In this document: one piece after another, positions 9,441 to 18,047 of the stretch
How the letters are laid out: every line of letters starts with the position of its first letter
How positions within the stretch are numbered: the first letter of the stretch is position 1
DNA from: Acinetobacter puyangensis
GTDB lineage: Bacteria > Pseudomonadota > Gammaproteobacteria > Pseudomonadales > Moraxellaceae
Assembly (NCBI RefSeq): GCF_900096995.1
Contig: NZ_OANT01000002.1
Coordinates: forward strand, 186,001-250,000
Direction of reading: 5' to 3'
Length of the DNA: 64,000 nucleotides
Made by a program: the position numbers and the translations under genes
Notes under the pieces: generated by a model
Told to the model about the DNA's origin: nothing
Seen by the model: the letters and a program-made list of their open reading frames with translations, nothing else
Databases searched by the model: none

Positions 9441-10478
9441 ATGGATTTATTACAACAACTTGATATTGTTCATCCCATTTTTGTCGCGCCTATGGCAGGT
9501 GTATCGACACCAGAGCTGGCTGCTGCGGTTTCCAATGCAGGCGGTTTAGGGGCATTAGGTCTAGGTGCAAGTTCGGTTCAGGCTGCAAAAACGGCGATTG
9601 AAAAAACCCGACAATTGACACAAAAACCGTTTCAGGTCAATTTTTTCTGTCATCAATCGGCCGAATATAATCCACAGCATGCCCAGCAATGGATCGATTA
9701 TTTAAGTACTCAGTTTGCCGAGTTTGATGCAGCACCTCCGCAAACTTTGCAGAAAATTTATCAAAGTTTTGCGGAAAATGATGATTTACTCGATGTTGTA
9801 CTGGAAACAAAACCGAAAGTGGTGAGTTTTCATTTTGGCTTACCACGTCCGGATCAACTCACTGCTTTAAAACAAGCCGGTATTTTGACTATGGTGTCTG
9901 TGACACAATTTAGTGAAGCTCTTGCGGCACAACAAGCTGGCATTGATATCTTAATTGCTCAAGGGATTGAGGCAGGTGGACATCGTGGTACATTTAATCC
10001 GCAGTGTGATGCAGGTCTGGCAACGCTGGATTTATTATTGTTGCTTAAGCAATATATTGATCTGCCTGTCGTGGCCGCAGGTGGCATTATGACTGGTGAG
10101 GATATTCGTCTATATCGTGAATTGGGTGCAGATGCGGCTCAGCTTGGTACGGCTTTTGTGCAATGTGCCGAATCGGCAGCCAATGATGCGTATCGTGCGG
10201 CTTTATTTGAGCAACCCCTTACCCAGATTAGCGATAGTATTTCCGGTCGGGCAGCACGTGGTTTGTTTAATGCATGGCATCAATATGTCGATTTACCTGA
10301 GCGTCCACAACATGCTGGCTATCCTTATAGTTATGATCTGGGCAAGCAGTTACATGCCGCAGCCAGTAAACAAGGTGAGCAAGGCTTTGGCGCATTCTGG
10401 GCCGGCAGCAATGTGGCCAATATTCGCCGTTTGGATGCTGCGGCGTTGATGCAGACATTAATTAAAGAATTGAATTAA
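9441..10478 (+). CDS. Nitronate monooxygenase-family flavoprotein
   Basis: FMN-dependent TIM-barrel enzyme of the nitronate monooxygenase (2-nitropropane dioxygenase) / enoyl-reductase-II-like family. Visible are the N-terminal PIFVAPMAGVSTPELAAAVSNAGG, the IAQGIEAGGHRGTF segment that contacts flavin phosphate, and AAGGIMTG followed by GADAAQLGTAF. The reading frame opens with TTG at 9429, but the ATG at 9441 has GAGA six bases upstream and is the better start, giving 345 residues. Likely cytosolic oxidation of alkyl nitronates. It stands alone between the fru promoter region and a Nudix gene. Confidence 0.85.
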   Translation: MDLLQQLDIVHPIFVAPMAGVSTPELAAAVSNAGGLGALGLGASSVQAAKTAIEKTRQLTQKPFQVNFFCHQSAEYNPQHAQQWIDYLSTQFAEFDAAPPQTLQKIYQSFAENDDLLDVVLETKPKVVSFHFGLPRPDQLTALKQAGILTMVSVTQFSEALAAQQAGIDILIAQGIEAGGHRGTFNPQCDAGLATLDLLLLLKQYIDLPVVAAGGIMTGEDIRLYRELGADAAQLGTAFVQCAESAANDAYRAALFEQPLTQISDSISGRAARGLFNAWHQYVDLPERPQHAGYPYSYDLGKQLHAAASKQGEQGFGAFWAGSNVANIRRLDAAALMQTLIKELN

Positions 10479-10503
10479 TTGTTTAGAGCATGGGACTAAT
10501 GAA

Positions 10504-10938
10504 ATGATACGGCATAAAGTGTGTCCCATTGTTTTAAAAAAGAATCAGGCTCGATTGGATATTCTGCTGTTTCAGCATCCAAATGCAGGTATCCAATTGG
10601 TGAAAGGGACACCTGATCCTGATGAAGATCTTATACAAGCTGCTGCACGGGAGCTTTGGGAAGAATCGGGTTTAAAGGTCAATCCAGATTCACTACATTA
10701 TTTGGGAGAAAAGATCTTTAGTATTGTCAATCAGCAATGGCATTTTTATTATTGTGAAAGTAATGAAAATCGCATGCAATGGTCTTGGCAGACGATTGAT
10801 GACCATGGACATACATTTGATTTTTTCTGGAGTGATTTGCACAATATCCACCAGAAAATGAAGGATTGGAAGATGCATCCAGTGTTTAGCGACGTACTTT
10901 TATATATACAAAAGCATTTTAAACAGGGACATAAGTAA
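10504..10938 (+). CDS. Nudix hydrolase
   Basis: 144 residues with a complete Nudix box (G-x5-E-x7-R-E-x-x-E-E-x-G-L) starting at GTPDPDEDL, so it should hydrolyse a nucleoside diphosphate linked to another group. The substrate cannot be read from the sequence. It starts 25 nt after the nitronate monooxygenase gene and may be co-transcribed with it. Its last 20 bases overlap the convergent azlD gene. Confidence 0.85.
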   Translation: MIRHKVCPIVLKKNQARLDILLFQHPNAGIQLVKGTPDPDEDLIQAAARELWEESGLKVNPDSLHYLGEKIFSIVNQQWHFYYCESNENRMQWSWQTIDDHGHTFDFFWSDLHNIHQKMKDWKMHPVFSDVLLYIQKHFKQGHK

Positions 10939-11260
10939 ATACCAAACCATAACAAAGTGCGGCCAACAGTGTTGCCAGTACAATTTTTTTAGTTAAGAAA
11001 TACACCAATACCAATATGGAAAAGCCACATGCCATTGCCAGCGTTTTTGCGGGATTTTCCATTAAAGGCGGTAAACTGGCAACCATCAACATGGCACAAA
11101 TGGCACTGATGCCGATACTGCCCATGGCAACCCCAATCCATGCATGACCTTTTTGTGTTTGTTTGCGATGTTTCCTCTGCAAAAACCATAGTGGTGCAAA
11201 ACGGCTTAAAAAATTGGCAATACCGACCACAATCCCGATAATAATAACTTCAAGATGCAT
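10919..11260 (-). CDS. azlD: AzlD-family branched-chain amino acid exporter subunit
   Basis: A 113-residue hydrophobic protein with four likely membrane helices, matching the small AzlD partner of AzlC. Together the pair exports branched-chain amino acids or related compounds. Its ATG lies inside the 3' end of azlC (11-bp overlap), so the two are translationally coupled. The 3' end overlaps the convergent Nudix gene. Confidence 0.8.
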   Translation of the reverse strand: MHLEVIIIGIVVGIANFLSRFAPLWFLQRKHRKQTQKGHAWIGVAMGSIGISAICAMLMVASLPPLMENPAKTLAMACGFSILVLVYFLTKKIVLATLLAALCYGLVFTYVPV

Positions 11261-12074
11261 GTGTGATCCTTGTATTATATTGATACTGCACGATGGCGGT
11301 CAGCATGCCTGCGATAATCCCGATAAAAATTGCAAAGGATAGCCCGACAAAAATACAGCCGAATGCACTGACAATCAGTGCCACGGCAATTACATATTTC
11401 TGTTTGCGTTCAAATGCCGCCAGTAAAAAACTTAAAAATAAAGCTGGTAATAAAAAATCCAGACTGGCTTGTAAAAATTTGGGTAAATGCTGGATCTGAT
11501 TGGCAAATAAACCGCCCAGTAAAGAACCAAGTGCCCATGAAGCCCATGCCGTTAAACTTAAACCCAGCATCCAAGATTCTGACCAGTGCTGTTTACGTTG
11601 GGATAATTCGATCAAACCACGGGCAAACACCTCATCGGTCAAGCCCCATGCCCAAATCGCAGTTTTCTTCAGTTGTAATGGCTTGGGGATATTCTGGTAT
11701 AACGCAGGACCATACAGTGCATGACGAATATCCAGTGCAATGACGGTAATGGCAGCAATCCAGATCGAACTGCCGGAAGCCAGCAAGGCGATTACCAAAA
11801 ACTGACTGGCACCAGCATACATGGTGCTGGAAAGAAACAGGGCTTCCCATGGACTAAAACCATAACTGACCGCACCAACGCCAAATGCAAAAGATACCGG
11901 TAAATAGGTAAAGACAATGACCAAGGCATCTTTTGCGCCATCCCGGAATGTACCGGGCGAGCTTAATATGTGTGAATTCAAAATAAAACCGCTGTTGTAG
12001 CAAAAAATCAAAACCTGCAAAGTATTGAGTATTGTAAAGCAATTCCTTAGTATTCCCAGTACAAATATCATCAA
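11250..12074 (-). CDS. azlC: AzlC-family branched-chain amino acid exporter subunit
   Basis: Inner-membrane permease of the AzlC (LIV-E) family. The conserved start FRDGAKDALVIVFTYLPVSFAFG and several later hydrophobic helices are clear. The open frame gives 274 residues, about 35 more than usual, and the first 30 do not look like family sequence. A TTG at 11981 would give a more typical length, but no strong ribosome site marks either start. Forms an operon with azlD. Confidence 0.8.
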   Translation of the reverse strand: MMIFVLGILRNCFTILNTLQVLIFCYNSGFILNSHILSSPGTFRDGAKDALVIVFTYLPVSFAFGVGAVSYGFSPWEALFLSSTMYAGASQFLVIALLASGSSIWIAAITVIALDIRHALYGPALYQNIPKPLQLKKTAIWAWGLTDEVFARGLIELSQRKQHWSESWMLGLSLTAWASWALGSLLGGLFANQIQHLPKFLQASLDFLLPALFLSFLLAAFERKQKYVIAVALIVSAFGCIFVGLSFAIFIGIIAGMLTAIVQYQYNTRITHAS

Positions 12075-12091
12075 ATCATGGTTGGTTTTTC

Positions 12092-12568
12092 ATGAACATT
12101 AAAACGGTTTCTATTGTGTTTGCATTGTGTGCCAGTCTGGTTTTGGCTGGATGTGGTAAGAATGAGCAACAACAAGAAATTAGACCCGCACAGAAATTAA
12201 GCAATGATGCCTCTGCTGTGGCAAATGAGGCATGGATTTTGATTAATCAACTGGATCAAATCTTGTATTCAGGTGAAAAAGACAATTTGAATGAAATGGT
12301 ACGTAAGCCCTTACGTGAACTCTCTACACGCTGGCGGATTGAGGTAAAAATGACTGATGCCGTGACAGAAGGAAAATATGCCTTGTGCCGTAAATCATTG
12401 ACCAGTCTGGATGCATGGACACGAAGTATTGATGAACACAGCATTGATATTGAAAAACGAAAAGCCGATTATGAACGGGATAAAGCCTTATGTAAAAACG
12501 CAATTGAACATCCAGAACTCGGTAACACCTCGCCGAAATTGACACACCAATCACTTGGCAACGGTTAG
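12092..12568 (+). CDS. Hypothetical lipoprotein
   Basis: 158 residues. The N-terminus has a signal peptide ending in the lipobox LVLAGC, so it should be lipidated on the cysteine near residue 20 and anchored in an envelope membrane. The rest is charged and predicted helical, with two further cysteines (in YALCRKSL and KALCKNAI). No known domain recognised. It lies between the divergent azlC gene and the convergent crotonase gene. Confidence 0.7.
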   Translation: MNIKTVSIVFALCASLVLAGCGKNEQQQEIRPAQKLSNDASAVANEAWILINQLDQILYSGEKDNLNEMVRKPLRELSTRWRIEVKMTDAVTEGKYALCRKSLTSLDAWTRSIDEHSIDIEKRKADYERDKALCKNAIEHPELGNTSPKLTHQSLGNG

Positions 12569-12700
12569 AGTCTACTCATTTTTAACCAGAATCTGAGTAT
12601 TTGTATAGTGGATTTCATGATGCAATGCTAGTTGTTTATAATTGATACAAATGTTTGAATATTGCCTATGAGAATATAATGATCCTTTTGCTCATAATTT

Positions 12701-13486
12701 CTAATTTCCCTTAAAATTTGCAGTACTACGATTTTTAAATGCCTCGATGCCACGCTTGGCATCCTTGCTCAGGAATAAACGTAAAATTTGCCATTTTACT
12801 TTTGCCAATGCAACTTGGCTGCCTTTTGCTTGTGCAAGGCGTGTGGATTTAAGAATGGCTTGGATTCCTAAAGGTGCCTGTGCTGCAATTTTTTCTGCCA
12901 GTTCAATGGCTTTTTCTACTTGTTGTCCATCAGGCACAACTTCCTGAACCAGACCTAAACGATAGGCTTCATCTGCATTAAACCATTCGGCTGTCAGAAT
13001 ATAACGATAGGCATTGTTTAAGCCAACCGAATGTGGCCAGCGCACGGTCCCTCCACCAAAAGGGAAAAGTCCACGACCAACTTCAAATTGATTAAATGTA
13101 GCGGATTGCGCAGCAACAGTAATTTGACCTGCTAGGATCAGTTCAATGCCTAAGGTATAACATCGACCTTGTACCGCACTGACAATCGGTTTTGGGCATT
13201 GTAGGGTGGAAACGCCCCATGGATCTAGAGTGCCACGGGGAATAAAAGGTTTGATCAGTGCCTTGGGAACATGTTTGGCAATACTCGGCATATCCAGACC
13301 TGCGGTAAAATCTGTACCATGTGCCCATAATACACCACAACGTAATTCGGGATCTTTGGCGAGTTGTTTATAGGCATGAGCAAGTTGAGCGATCATTTCT
13401 GGATTAAAACTATTGAGTTTTTCTGGACGATTTAAACCAATTAATAAAATATGTCCGCGTTTTTCAGTGCTAATCAATGTTGCCAT
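12701..13486 (-). CDS. Enoyl-CoA hydratase/isomerase family protein (crotonase)
   Basis: 261-residue crotonase-fold enzyme, predicted to hydrate or isomerise an acyl-CoA. Both glutamates used by true hydratases appear conserved: E115 in LGIELILAG and E135 in FNQFEVGRG. An oxyanion-hole stretch follows AHGTDFTAGLDM. The usual CD after the first Glu region is GQ here. A copy of the 17-bp AGTTCT palindrome lies 15 nt upstream of the ATG. The same palindrome fronts the molybdenum-linked genes that follow, so this gene probably belongs to their pathway rather than to general fatty acid oxidation. Substrate unknown. Confidence 0.85.
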   Translation of the reverse strand: MATLISTEKRGHILLIGLNRPEKLNSFNPEMIAQLAHAYKQLAKDPELRCGVLWAHGTDFTAGLDMPSIAKHVPKALIKPFIPRGTLDPWGVSTLQCPKPIVSAVQGRCYTLGIELILAGQITVAAQSATFNQFEVGRGLFPFGGGTVRWPHSVGLNNAYRYILTAEWFNADEAYRLGLVQEVVPDGQQVEKAIELAEKIAAQAPLGIQAILKSTRLAQAKGSQVALAKVKWQILRLFLSKDAKRGIEAFKNRSTANFKGN

Positions 13487-13500
13487 GATTATCTCTTTTT

Positions 13501-13517
13501 AGTTCTAAAAAGAAACT
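13501..13517. promoter_or_regulatory. Candidate HxlR-type operator, crotonase promoter
   Basis: AGTTCTAAAAAGAAACT, 10 of 12 arm positions matching AGTTCT-N5-AGAACT. It lies 15-31 nt upstream of the crotonase ATG and abuts its AAGAGA ribosome site, where a bound repressor would block transcription start or early elongation. Confidence 0.5.
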
Positions 13518-13720
13518 AATATTGCAAATATTGTTGCCGTTGTCAATCTTGTGTGGGTGGGTTAAATGGATTTAATTTTGGATTTTTACAGAGAGATAAT
13601 GAAGTCTAAGTCCTACATTTTTTTGTTTTTATTTTAAAAAATATATTTTTATTTAAATGTTTATGATAAAAAGTTTTCTAAAACAGTTGAGATTGGTATT
13701 TTGCTATATAAAAAATTCTA

Positions 13721-13749
13721 TTGACCTTTGGTCAAGCCAAAGTTAATCT
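13721..13749 (+). promoter_or_regulatory. Possible promoter with palindromic -35 region
   Basis: TTGACC (13721-13726), 17-nt spacer, TAATCT (13744-13749). The -35 element is one arm of the palindrome TTGACC-TTT-GGTCAA (13721-13735), which in turn overlaps CTTTGG/CCAAAG arms. It would transcribe toward the TonB receptor gene, placing the 13762 operator just after the start point. Confidence 0.35.
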
Positions 13750-13761
13750 GTTTAAAATTTT

Positions 13762-13778
13762 AGTTCTAAAAAAGAATT
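13762..13778. promoter_or_regulatory. Candidate HxlR-type operator, receptor operon side
   Basis: AGTTCTAAAAAAGAATT, 11 of 12 arm positions matching AGTTCT-N5-AGAACT. It lies 203 bp before the TonB receptor start and 261 bp from the operator in front of the crotonase gene. Confidence 0.5.
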
Positions 13779-13927
13779 GTTTTGGTGCTTTTTTATCGTT
13801 GAAGAAATTAAGCCAGCGTAAGTAAGGACATGGGGCTGATATAATAAATCCGTATGATTATATTGGATTATGCCACATTCGTTCATGAAAACTGTCTGGA
13901 TTAATCCTGTGATGAAAGGTATAAATG

Positions 13928-13958
13928 TTGCATACGTTATATTCTTTGAAATATAACG
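13928..13958 (+). promoter_or_regulatory. ModE box over receptor-modABC promoter
   Basis: A perfect 9-bp-arm palindrome, CGTTATATT-CTTTGA-AATATAACG (13935-13958), matches the known E. coli ModE operator pattern (CGTTATAT...ATAACG). It sits between a possible -35 TTGCAT (13928-13933) and overlaps the -10 TATAAC (13952-13957), an arrangement that fits repression by ModE when molybdate is plentiful. Confidence 0.75.
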
Positions 13959-13980
13959 AAAGTTTAACTTTGAGGATGAA

Positions 13981-15990
13981 ATGAATAAAAAGTCTTCTAA
14001 ATGTAGTCATCTGGTTTATTGTTTTTACGTTGTTGTCACTATGGGGATACCGGGGTTGGTGATGGCTACAGAATCGACAGTAAATACTACCGAGCAACCT
14101 TTTCAGCTGGGTATTATTCACATTCAGGCTGAGCAAGATAAACCTGACCAGATCGCTTCAATTGTGACTAATGAACAATTGCATCAATTTAACTTCAGTA
14201 ACGTCGGTGATGGACTAAATTTACTGTCAGGGGTGAGTCTGTCCAACAATGCCCGTAATGAAAAAATGGTTTATGTGCGAGGTTTCGATGCCAGACAGGT
14301 TCCTGTATTTATTGACGGAATCCCGGTTTATGTTCCGTATGATGGCTACATTGATTTTAACCGTTTCACTATAGGAGATGTGAGTGCTATTCAGGTCGCC
14401 AAGGGTTTTAGTTCGGTCAGTTATGGTGCAAACACATTAGGCGGAGCCATCAATCTGGTGTCGCGCAAACCGAGTCGCCCTCTTGAAGGGCAAATTGATA
14501 TTGGCATTGCGGATGCAGGCGAAAGACAAGGGGCATTATATATTGGTAGTCTCAATGAATACTGGTATGCACAGGCAACTGCATCTTATCTGGAGCGTGA
14601 TGGATTTAAACTGTCTTCTGATTTTGTCCCGACAACAACAGAAGATGGGGGATTACGCAATAATTCCTATAGTAAAGACACCAAGCTAGCATTAAAGTTT
14701 GGTTTAACCCCAAATCAAACCGATGAATATAGCCTAAGCTATATCAAACAGGATGGTGAAAAAGGTAATCCACCCACAACAGGCAACCGTAGTATTCGTT
14801 ACTGGCAATGGCCATATTGGGATAAAGAAAGTGTGTATTTTATTTCCAATAGCACAATTACCGAACATGAAACGTTAAAGTTGCGAGCTTATCATGATCG
14901 TTATGACAACGAATTAAATTCGTTCACTGATGGTCAGTATAATGTATTAAAAACATCAGGACAGGGCAGTGTCAGTACAGGGCGCAGCATCTACCATGAT
15001 CGTGTCAATGGTGCTTCATTAACACTGGAGTCAAACCGTCTGCCAAATCACAGCATAAGTCTGGTGACACATTATAAAACAGATGAGCATCAGGAGCTTG
15101 ATGCAACCGGAGAGGCAAATACCCGTTTCAAGGATCAACAATGGTCGTTTGCAGTAGAGGATAATATTGATTTGGGTAAGGATTTATTATTATCTTTGGG
15201 TTTTGCTCGGCATAGTCTGGAGCCGGATACGGTTTTTAGCGTGGGAAATCCTTATTCATTACCCAAATCGCAACATGCAAAGGATGCACAGATCGGATTA
15301 TTTTATGATGGCATTGCCAATACACAGCTTTACGTCACGATTGCCAGAAAAAGTCGTTTACCGACCTTAAAAGACCGCTATTCACAGCGTTTGGGAACCT
15401 ATATTGAAAATCCGGATCTGGCGGCGGAGAAAGCTATCAATTATGAAATGGGTTATCAGACGAAGTTCAATGAGCAATTGAGCTTGAATACAGCCATTTT
15501 CTTAAGTGATATCAAAAATAAAATTCAAAGTGTTGCTTATGTTCAGGGTGATTTATCACAGATGCAAAATGTGGGTCAGGTACAAATGTATGGGACAGAA
15601 ATTGAATTTAATTATCAACCTTGGCACTGGTTAAGTTATGGGGGGAATTATACCTATTTAAAACTGACAGATCAGCACGATGCCAACAAAATCACGGATA
15701 TTCCACAACATAAACTGATCAATTATCTGCTGATTAAGCCGACTGAAACGCTGGATATACAAACTTTCCTTGAACGCAATAGTCGTCGTTGGGTATCGAA
15801 TGATCTGCAATTAAATGGCTATCAGATCGTCAATATGCAGATCGCCTATCAACCGAAATTGAAAAGTCAATTTGGACAATGGCGTTTTACCACCGGGGTA
15901 AATAATCTGACCGATAAAAACTATGCGTTGGCTGACGGGTTTCCGAGTGCCGGACGGATGTGGTTTAGCAAGGCAACATTGACATTTTAG
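13981..15990 (+). CDS. TonB-dependent receptor, ModE-controlled (putative molybdenum receptor)
   Basis: 669-residue outer-membrane receptor. A signal peptide ends near A29. A plug domain follows (YVRGFDARQVPVFIDGIPVYVPYDGYID near residues 97-124), then a 22-strand-type barrel ending in the usual terminal Phe (KATLTF). The GAGG ribosome site precedes the ATG. It is the first gene of an operon with a SUOX-like protein and modABC, downstream of a ModE box. That suggests it takes up molybdate, tungstate or a molybdenum chelate by TonB energy. The fold is certain; the substrate is inferred from context only. Confidence 0.85.
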   Translation: MNKKSSKCSHLVYCFYVVVTMGIPGLVMATESTVNTTEQPFQLGIIHIQAEQDKPDQIASIVTNEQLHQFNFSNVGDGLNLLSGVSLSNNARNEKMVYVRGFDARQVPVFIDGIPVYVPYDGYIDFNRFTIGDVSAIQVAKGFSSVSYGANTLGGAINLVSRKPSRPLEGQIDIGIADAGERQGALYIGSLNEYWYAQATASYLERDGFKLSSDFVPTTTEDGGLRNNSYSKDTKLALKFGLTPNQTDEYSLSYIKQDGEKGNPPTTGNRSIRYWQWPYWDKESVYFISNSTITEHETLKLRAYHDRYDNELNSFTDGQYNVLKTSGQGSVSTGRSIYHDRVNGASLTLESNRLPNHSISLVTHYKTDEHQELDATGEANTRFKDQQWSFAVEDNIDLGKDLLLSLGFARHSLEPDTVFSVGNPYSLPKSQHAKDAQIGLFYDGIANTQLYVTIARKSRLPTLKDRYSQRLGTYIENPDLAAEKAINYEMGYQTKFNEQLSLNTAIFLSDIKNKIQSVAYVQGDLSQMQNVGQVQMYGTEIEFNYQPWHWLSYGGNYTYLKLTDQHDANKITDIPQHKLINYLLIKPTETLDIQTFLERNSRRWVSNDLQLNGYQIVNMQIAYQPKLKSQFGQWRFTTGVNNLTDKNYALADGFPSAGRMWFSKATLTF

Positions 15991-15997
15991 GAATAAG

Positions 15998-16537
15998 ATG
16001 ATGAGAAATATTGGTCTGGCATTCATATATAGTATTCTGCCACTGTCCAGTGCAATGACATTTGCACATGCACCGACTGAAAATATTCAGCAATATATTT
16101 CGACACAGCTCAACATTGTCGGGCAGGTTAAACATGACCTGCATCTGGAGGTGTCTCAACTGGAACACTATCCACAAAGTATCCAGAACATACACATCAG
16201 CAAAAAAAATGGGGAAATCAGTGAAAACGCACGTTATAAGGGCGTGCGTTTGACCGAATTGTTAAATGCAGCACAGGTGACGACCACCCATCATAATGAT
16301 GTTAAAAAAATGATTATTGTGGCAACAGCCAAAGATGGTTATCAGGTGGTGTTTTCTTGGAATGAATTATTTAATACGGCAATCGGTGAAGGGGTGCTGG
16401 TGATTTATCAGAAAGATGGTCAGATACTGGATGACCGGACAGGGCGTATTGCATTAATTTCTAGTCGGGATCATTTAACAGGTCCAAGATTTGTGAAATG
16501 GTTAGATGAAATTCGGGTTGTACAACTTTCATATTAA
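15998..16537 (+). CDS. Periplasmic SUOX-like (molybdopterin-binding fold) protein lacking cysteine
   Basis: 179 residues with a signal peptide ending near A25. The rest resembles the oxidoreductase molybdopterin-binding domain seen in sulfite oxidase-like proteins (YKGVRLTELLNAA, ATAKDGYQVVFSWNELF, LISSRDHLTGPRFVKWLDEIRVV). No cysteine occurs anywhere, so the Mo-ligating Cys of true sulfite oxidases is absent and catalysis of that kind is unlikely. It starts 7 nt after the receptor gene and precedes modA, so it may bind or hand over a molybdenum species in the periplasm. Family assignment moderate, role inferred. Confidence 0.65.
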   Translation: MMRNIGLAFIYSILPLSSAMTFAHAPTENIQQYISTQLNIVGQVKHDLHLEVSQLEHYPQSIQNIHISKKNGEISENARYKGVRLTELLNAAQVTTTHHNDVKKMIIVATAKDGYQVVFSWNELFNTAIGEGVLVIYQKDGQILDDRTGRIALISSRDHLTGPRFVKWLDEIRVVQLSY

Positions 16538-16557
16538 ATGTTTCAGGAGAAAAATTG

Positions 16558-17334
16558 ATGATCAACTTTAAACTTGGCAGAATTCGTACAGTCATGATTT
16601 ACGGATCGTTATTGTGTATTTATTCATCTGTCCATGCGGCTGAATCAGTGACGATTTATGCGGCAGCCAGTCTGACCAATGCCGTGAATGATCTGGAAAA
16701 AATTTATGAGCAAAAAAGTAAAGTCGAGGTAAAAACCTCCTATGCTGCATCTTCGACGTTGGCAAAACAGATTGAAGCTGGTGCGCCAGCCAATGTCTTT
16801 ATGTCGGCAGATTTACAGTGGGCGGATTATTTACAGAATAAAAAATTGATTGATCCGAAACAACGGGTCAATTTATTGGGTAATAAGCTGGTTCTGATTG
16901 CGCCCAAAAATCAGAATATTCAGTTAAAGATTGAAAAGGGTGTCGATCCGACCAAAGCATTTACGGGGCGTTTATGTACTGGTAATGTCAATAGTGTCCC
17001 TGTTGGCAAGTATGCCAAACAGGCATTAACCTCGTTGGATTGGTGGAGCAAGATTCAGCCACGGCTGGTGGAAACGGAAGATGTGCGTGGTGCATTGGCA
17101 TTTGTTGAGCGCGGTGAATGTCAGTTGGGGATTGTCTATGCAACCGATGCAGCGGTTAGCTCAAAAGTTAAAGTTGTGGGTGAATTTCCTTTAAATAGTT
17201 ATCCACCTGTGGTGTATCCTTTGGCTATAGTTAAAAAGACACCTCAATCAATAGCATTTTATCAATTTTTACAAAGTCCGCAGGCAAAGACAGTGTATAA
17301 AAAATATGGTTTTACTATTTTAAATCAGCGTTAA
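16558..17334 (+). CDS. modA: Molybdate ABC transporter, periplasmic binding protein
   Basis: 258 residues. A signal peptide ends near residue 27, then comes the classic ModA opening VTIYAAASLTNAVNDL and the anion-contacting stretch YAASSTLAKQIEAGAPANVFMSAD. Later GNVNSVPVGKYAKQAL and a Glu-Asp-Val-Arg-Gly-Ala segment fit the family. It captures molybdate (or tungstate) and delivers it to ModB. The frame opens with TTG at 16555, but the next codon is an ATG with AGGAG upstream, so 16558 is taken. Third gene of the receptor operon. Confidence 0.92.
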   Translation: MINFKLGRIRTVMIYGSLLCIYSSVHAAESVTIYAAASLTNAVNDLEKIYEQKSKVEVKTSYAASSTLAKQIEAGAPANVFMSADLQWADYLQNKKLIDPKQRVNLLGNKLVLIAPKNQNIQLKIEKGVDPTKAFTGRLCTGNVNSVPVGKYAKQALTSLDWWSKIQPRLVETEDVRGALAFVERGECQLGIVYATDAAVSSKVKVVGEFPLNSYPPVVYPLAIVKKTPQSIAFYQFLQSPQAKTVYKKYGFTILNQR

Positions 17335-17351
17335 TTGGTTTGACGAATATC

Positions 17352-18047
17352 ATGATGTTTAATTTAACGCCCGAAGAAATCAGTGTCTTACAATTATCGT
17401 GTAAGGTTGCGGGATTTTGTTTGTTGATCAGTATATTACCTGCGATTATTGTAGGATGGTTATTGGCACGCAAGGAATTCTGGGGAAAATCATTACTGGA
17501 AACTTTGGTGTTTTTACCGCTGGTACTGCCACCTGTTGTGCCGGGTTATCTCCTGTTACTGCTGTTTGGCAATAATGGTCTTCTCGGGAAATATCTGGCA
17601 CCTTTGGGGATTGAGTTTGCATTTAACTGGAAAGGAGCGGTACTGGCATCGGCAGTCATGGGTTTTCCCTTATTGGTGCAGTCCATTCGTCTAGCGATTG
17701 AGTTGGTAGATCAGCGGCTGGAAGTTGCAGCAAAAACGCTGGGTGCTTCGGCATTTGATACATTTTGTCATATCACTTTACCTTTGGCAAAAAGTGGTAT
17801 TTTGGTCGGTGCGATACTTTGTTTTTGTCGTAGTCTGGGCGAATTTGGTGCCACCATCACCTTTGTTGGCAATATTGCAGGAGAAACCCGTACCTTACCG
17901 TTGGCCATGTACAGTCTGATGCAACAACCCGATAGTGAAGCTGCTTTAAATCGTCTGATCATGTTGTCCTTAACGGTGGCATTTCTGACCTTATGGTTTG
18001 CCCAATGGTTTAACCGCCGACAAAAAAGACAATGGGGGTTAGGGTGA
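17352..18047 (+). CDS. modB: Molybdate ABC transporter permease
   Basis: Inner-membrane permease with about five helices. The cytoplasmic EAA loop is visible (EVAAKTLGASAFDTFCHITLPLAKSGILVG), and GAILCFCRSLGEFGATITFVGNIAGETRTLPLAMY is strongly ModB-like. The frame is open from TTG 17340; ATG 17352 (or 17355) is preferred though no strong ribosome site is seen, suggesting coupling to modA, which ends 17 nt upstream. It overlaps modC. Confidence 0.93.
   Translation: MMFNLTPEEISVLQLSCKVAGFCLLISILPAIIVGWLLARKEFWGKSLLETLVFLPLVLPPVVPGYLLLLLFGNNGLLGKYLAPLGIEFAFNWKGAVLASAVMGFPLLVQSIRLAIELVDQRLEVAAKTLGASAFDTFCHITLPLAKSGILVGAILCFCRSLGEFGATITFVGNIAGETRTLPLAMYSLMQQPDSEAALNRLIMLSLTVAFLTLWFAQWFNRRQKRQWGLG

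Larger units (their letters stand above)
13487..13980. other. Divergent regulatory region: crotonase / TonB receptor operon
   Basis: 494 bp, very AT-rich, no gene. In order it holds an HxlR-type operator candidate (13501-13517), a TTGACC-TTT-GGTCAA palindrome overlapping a possible -35 (13721-13735), a second operator candidate (13762-13778), and a ModE-type palindrome (13935-13958) just before the receptor gene. Confidence 0.6.
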
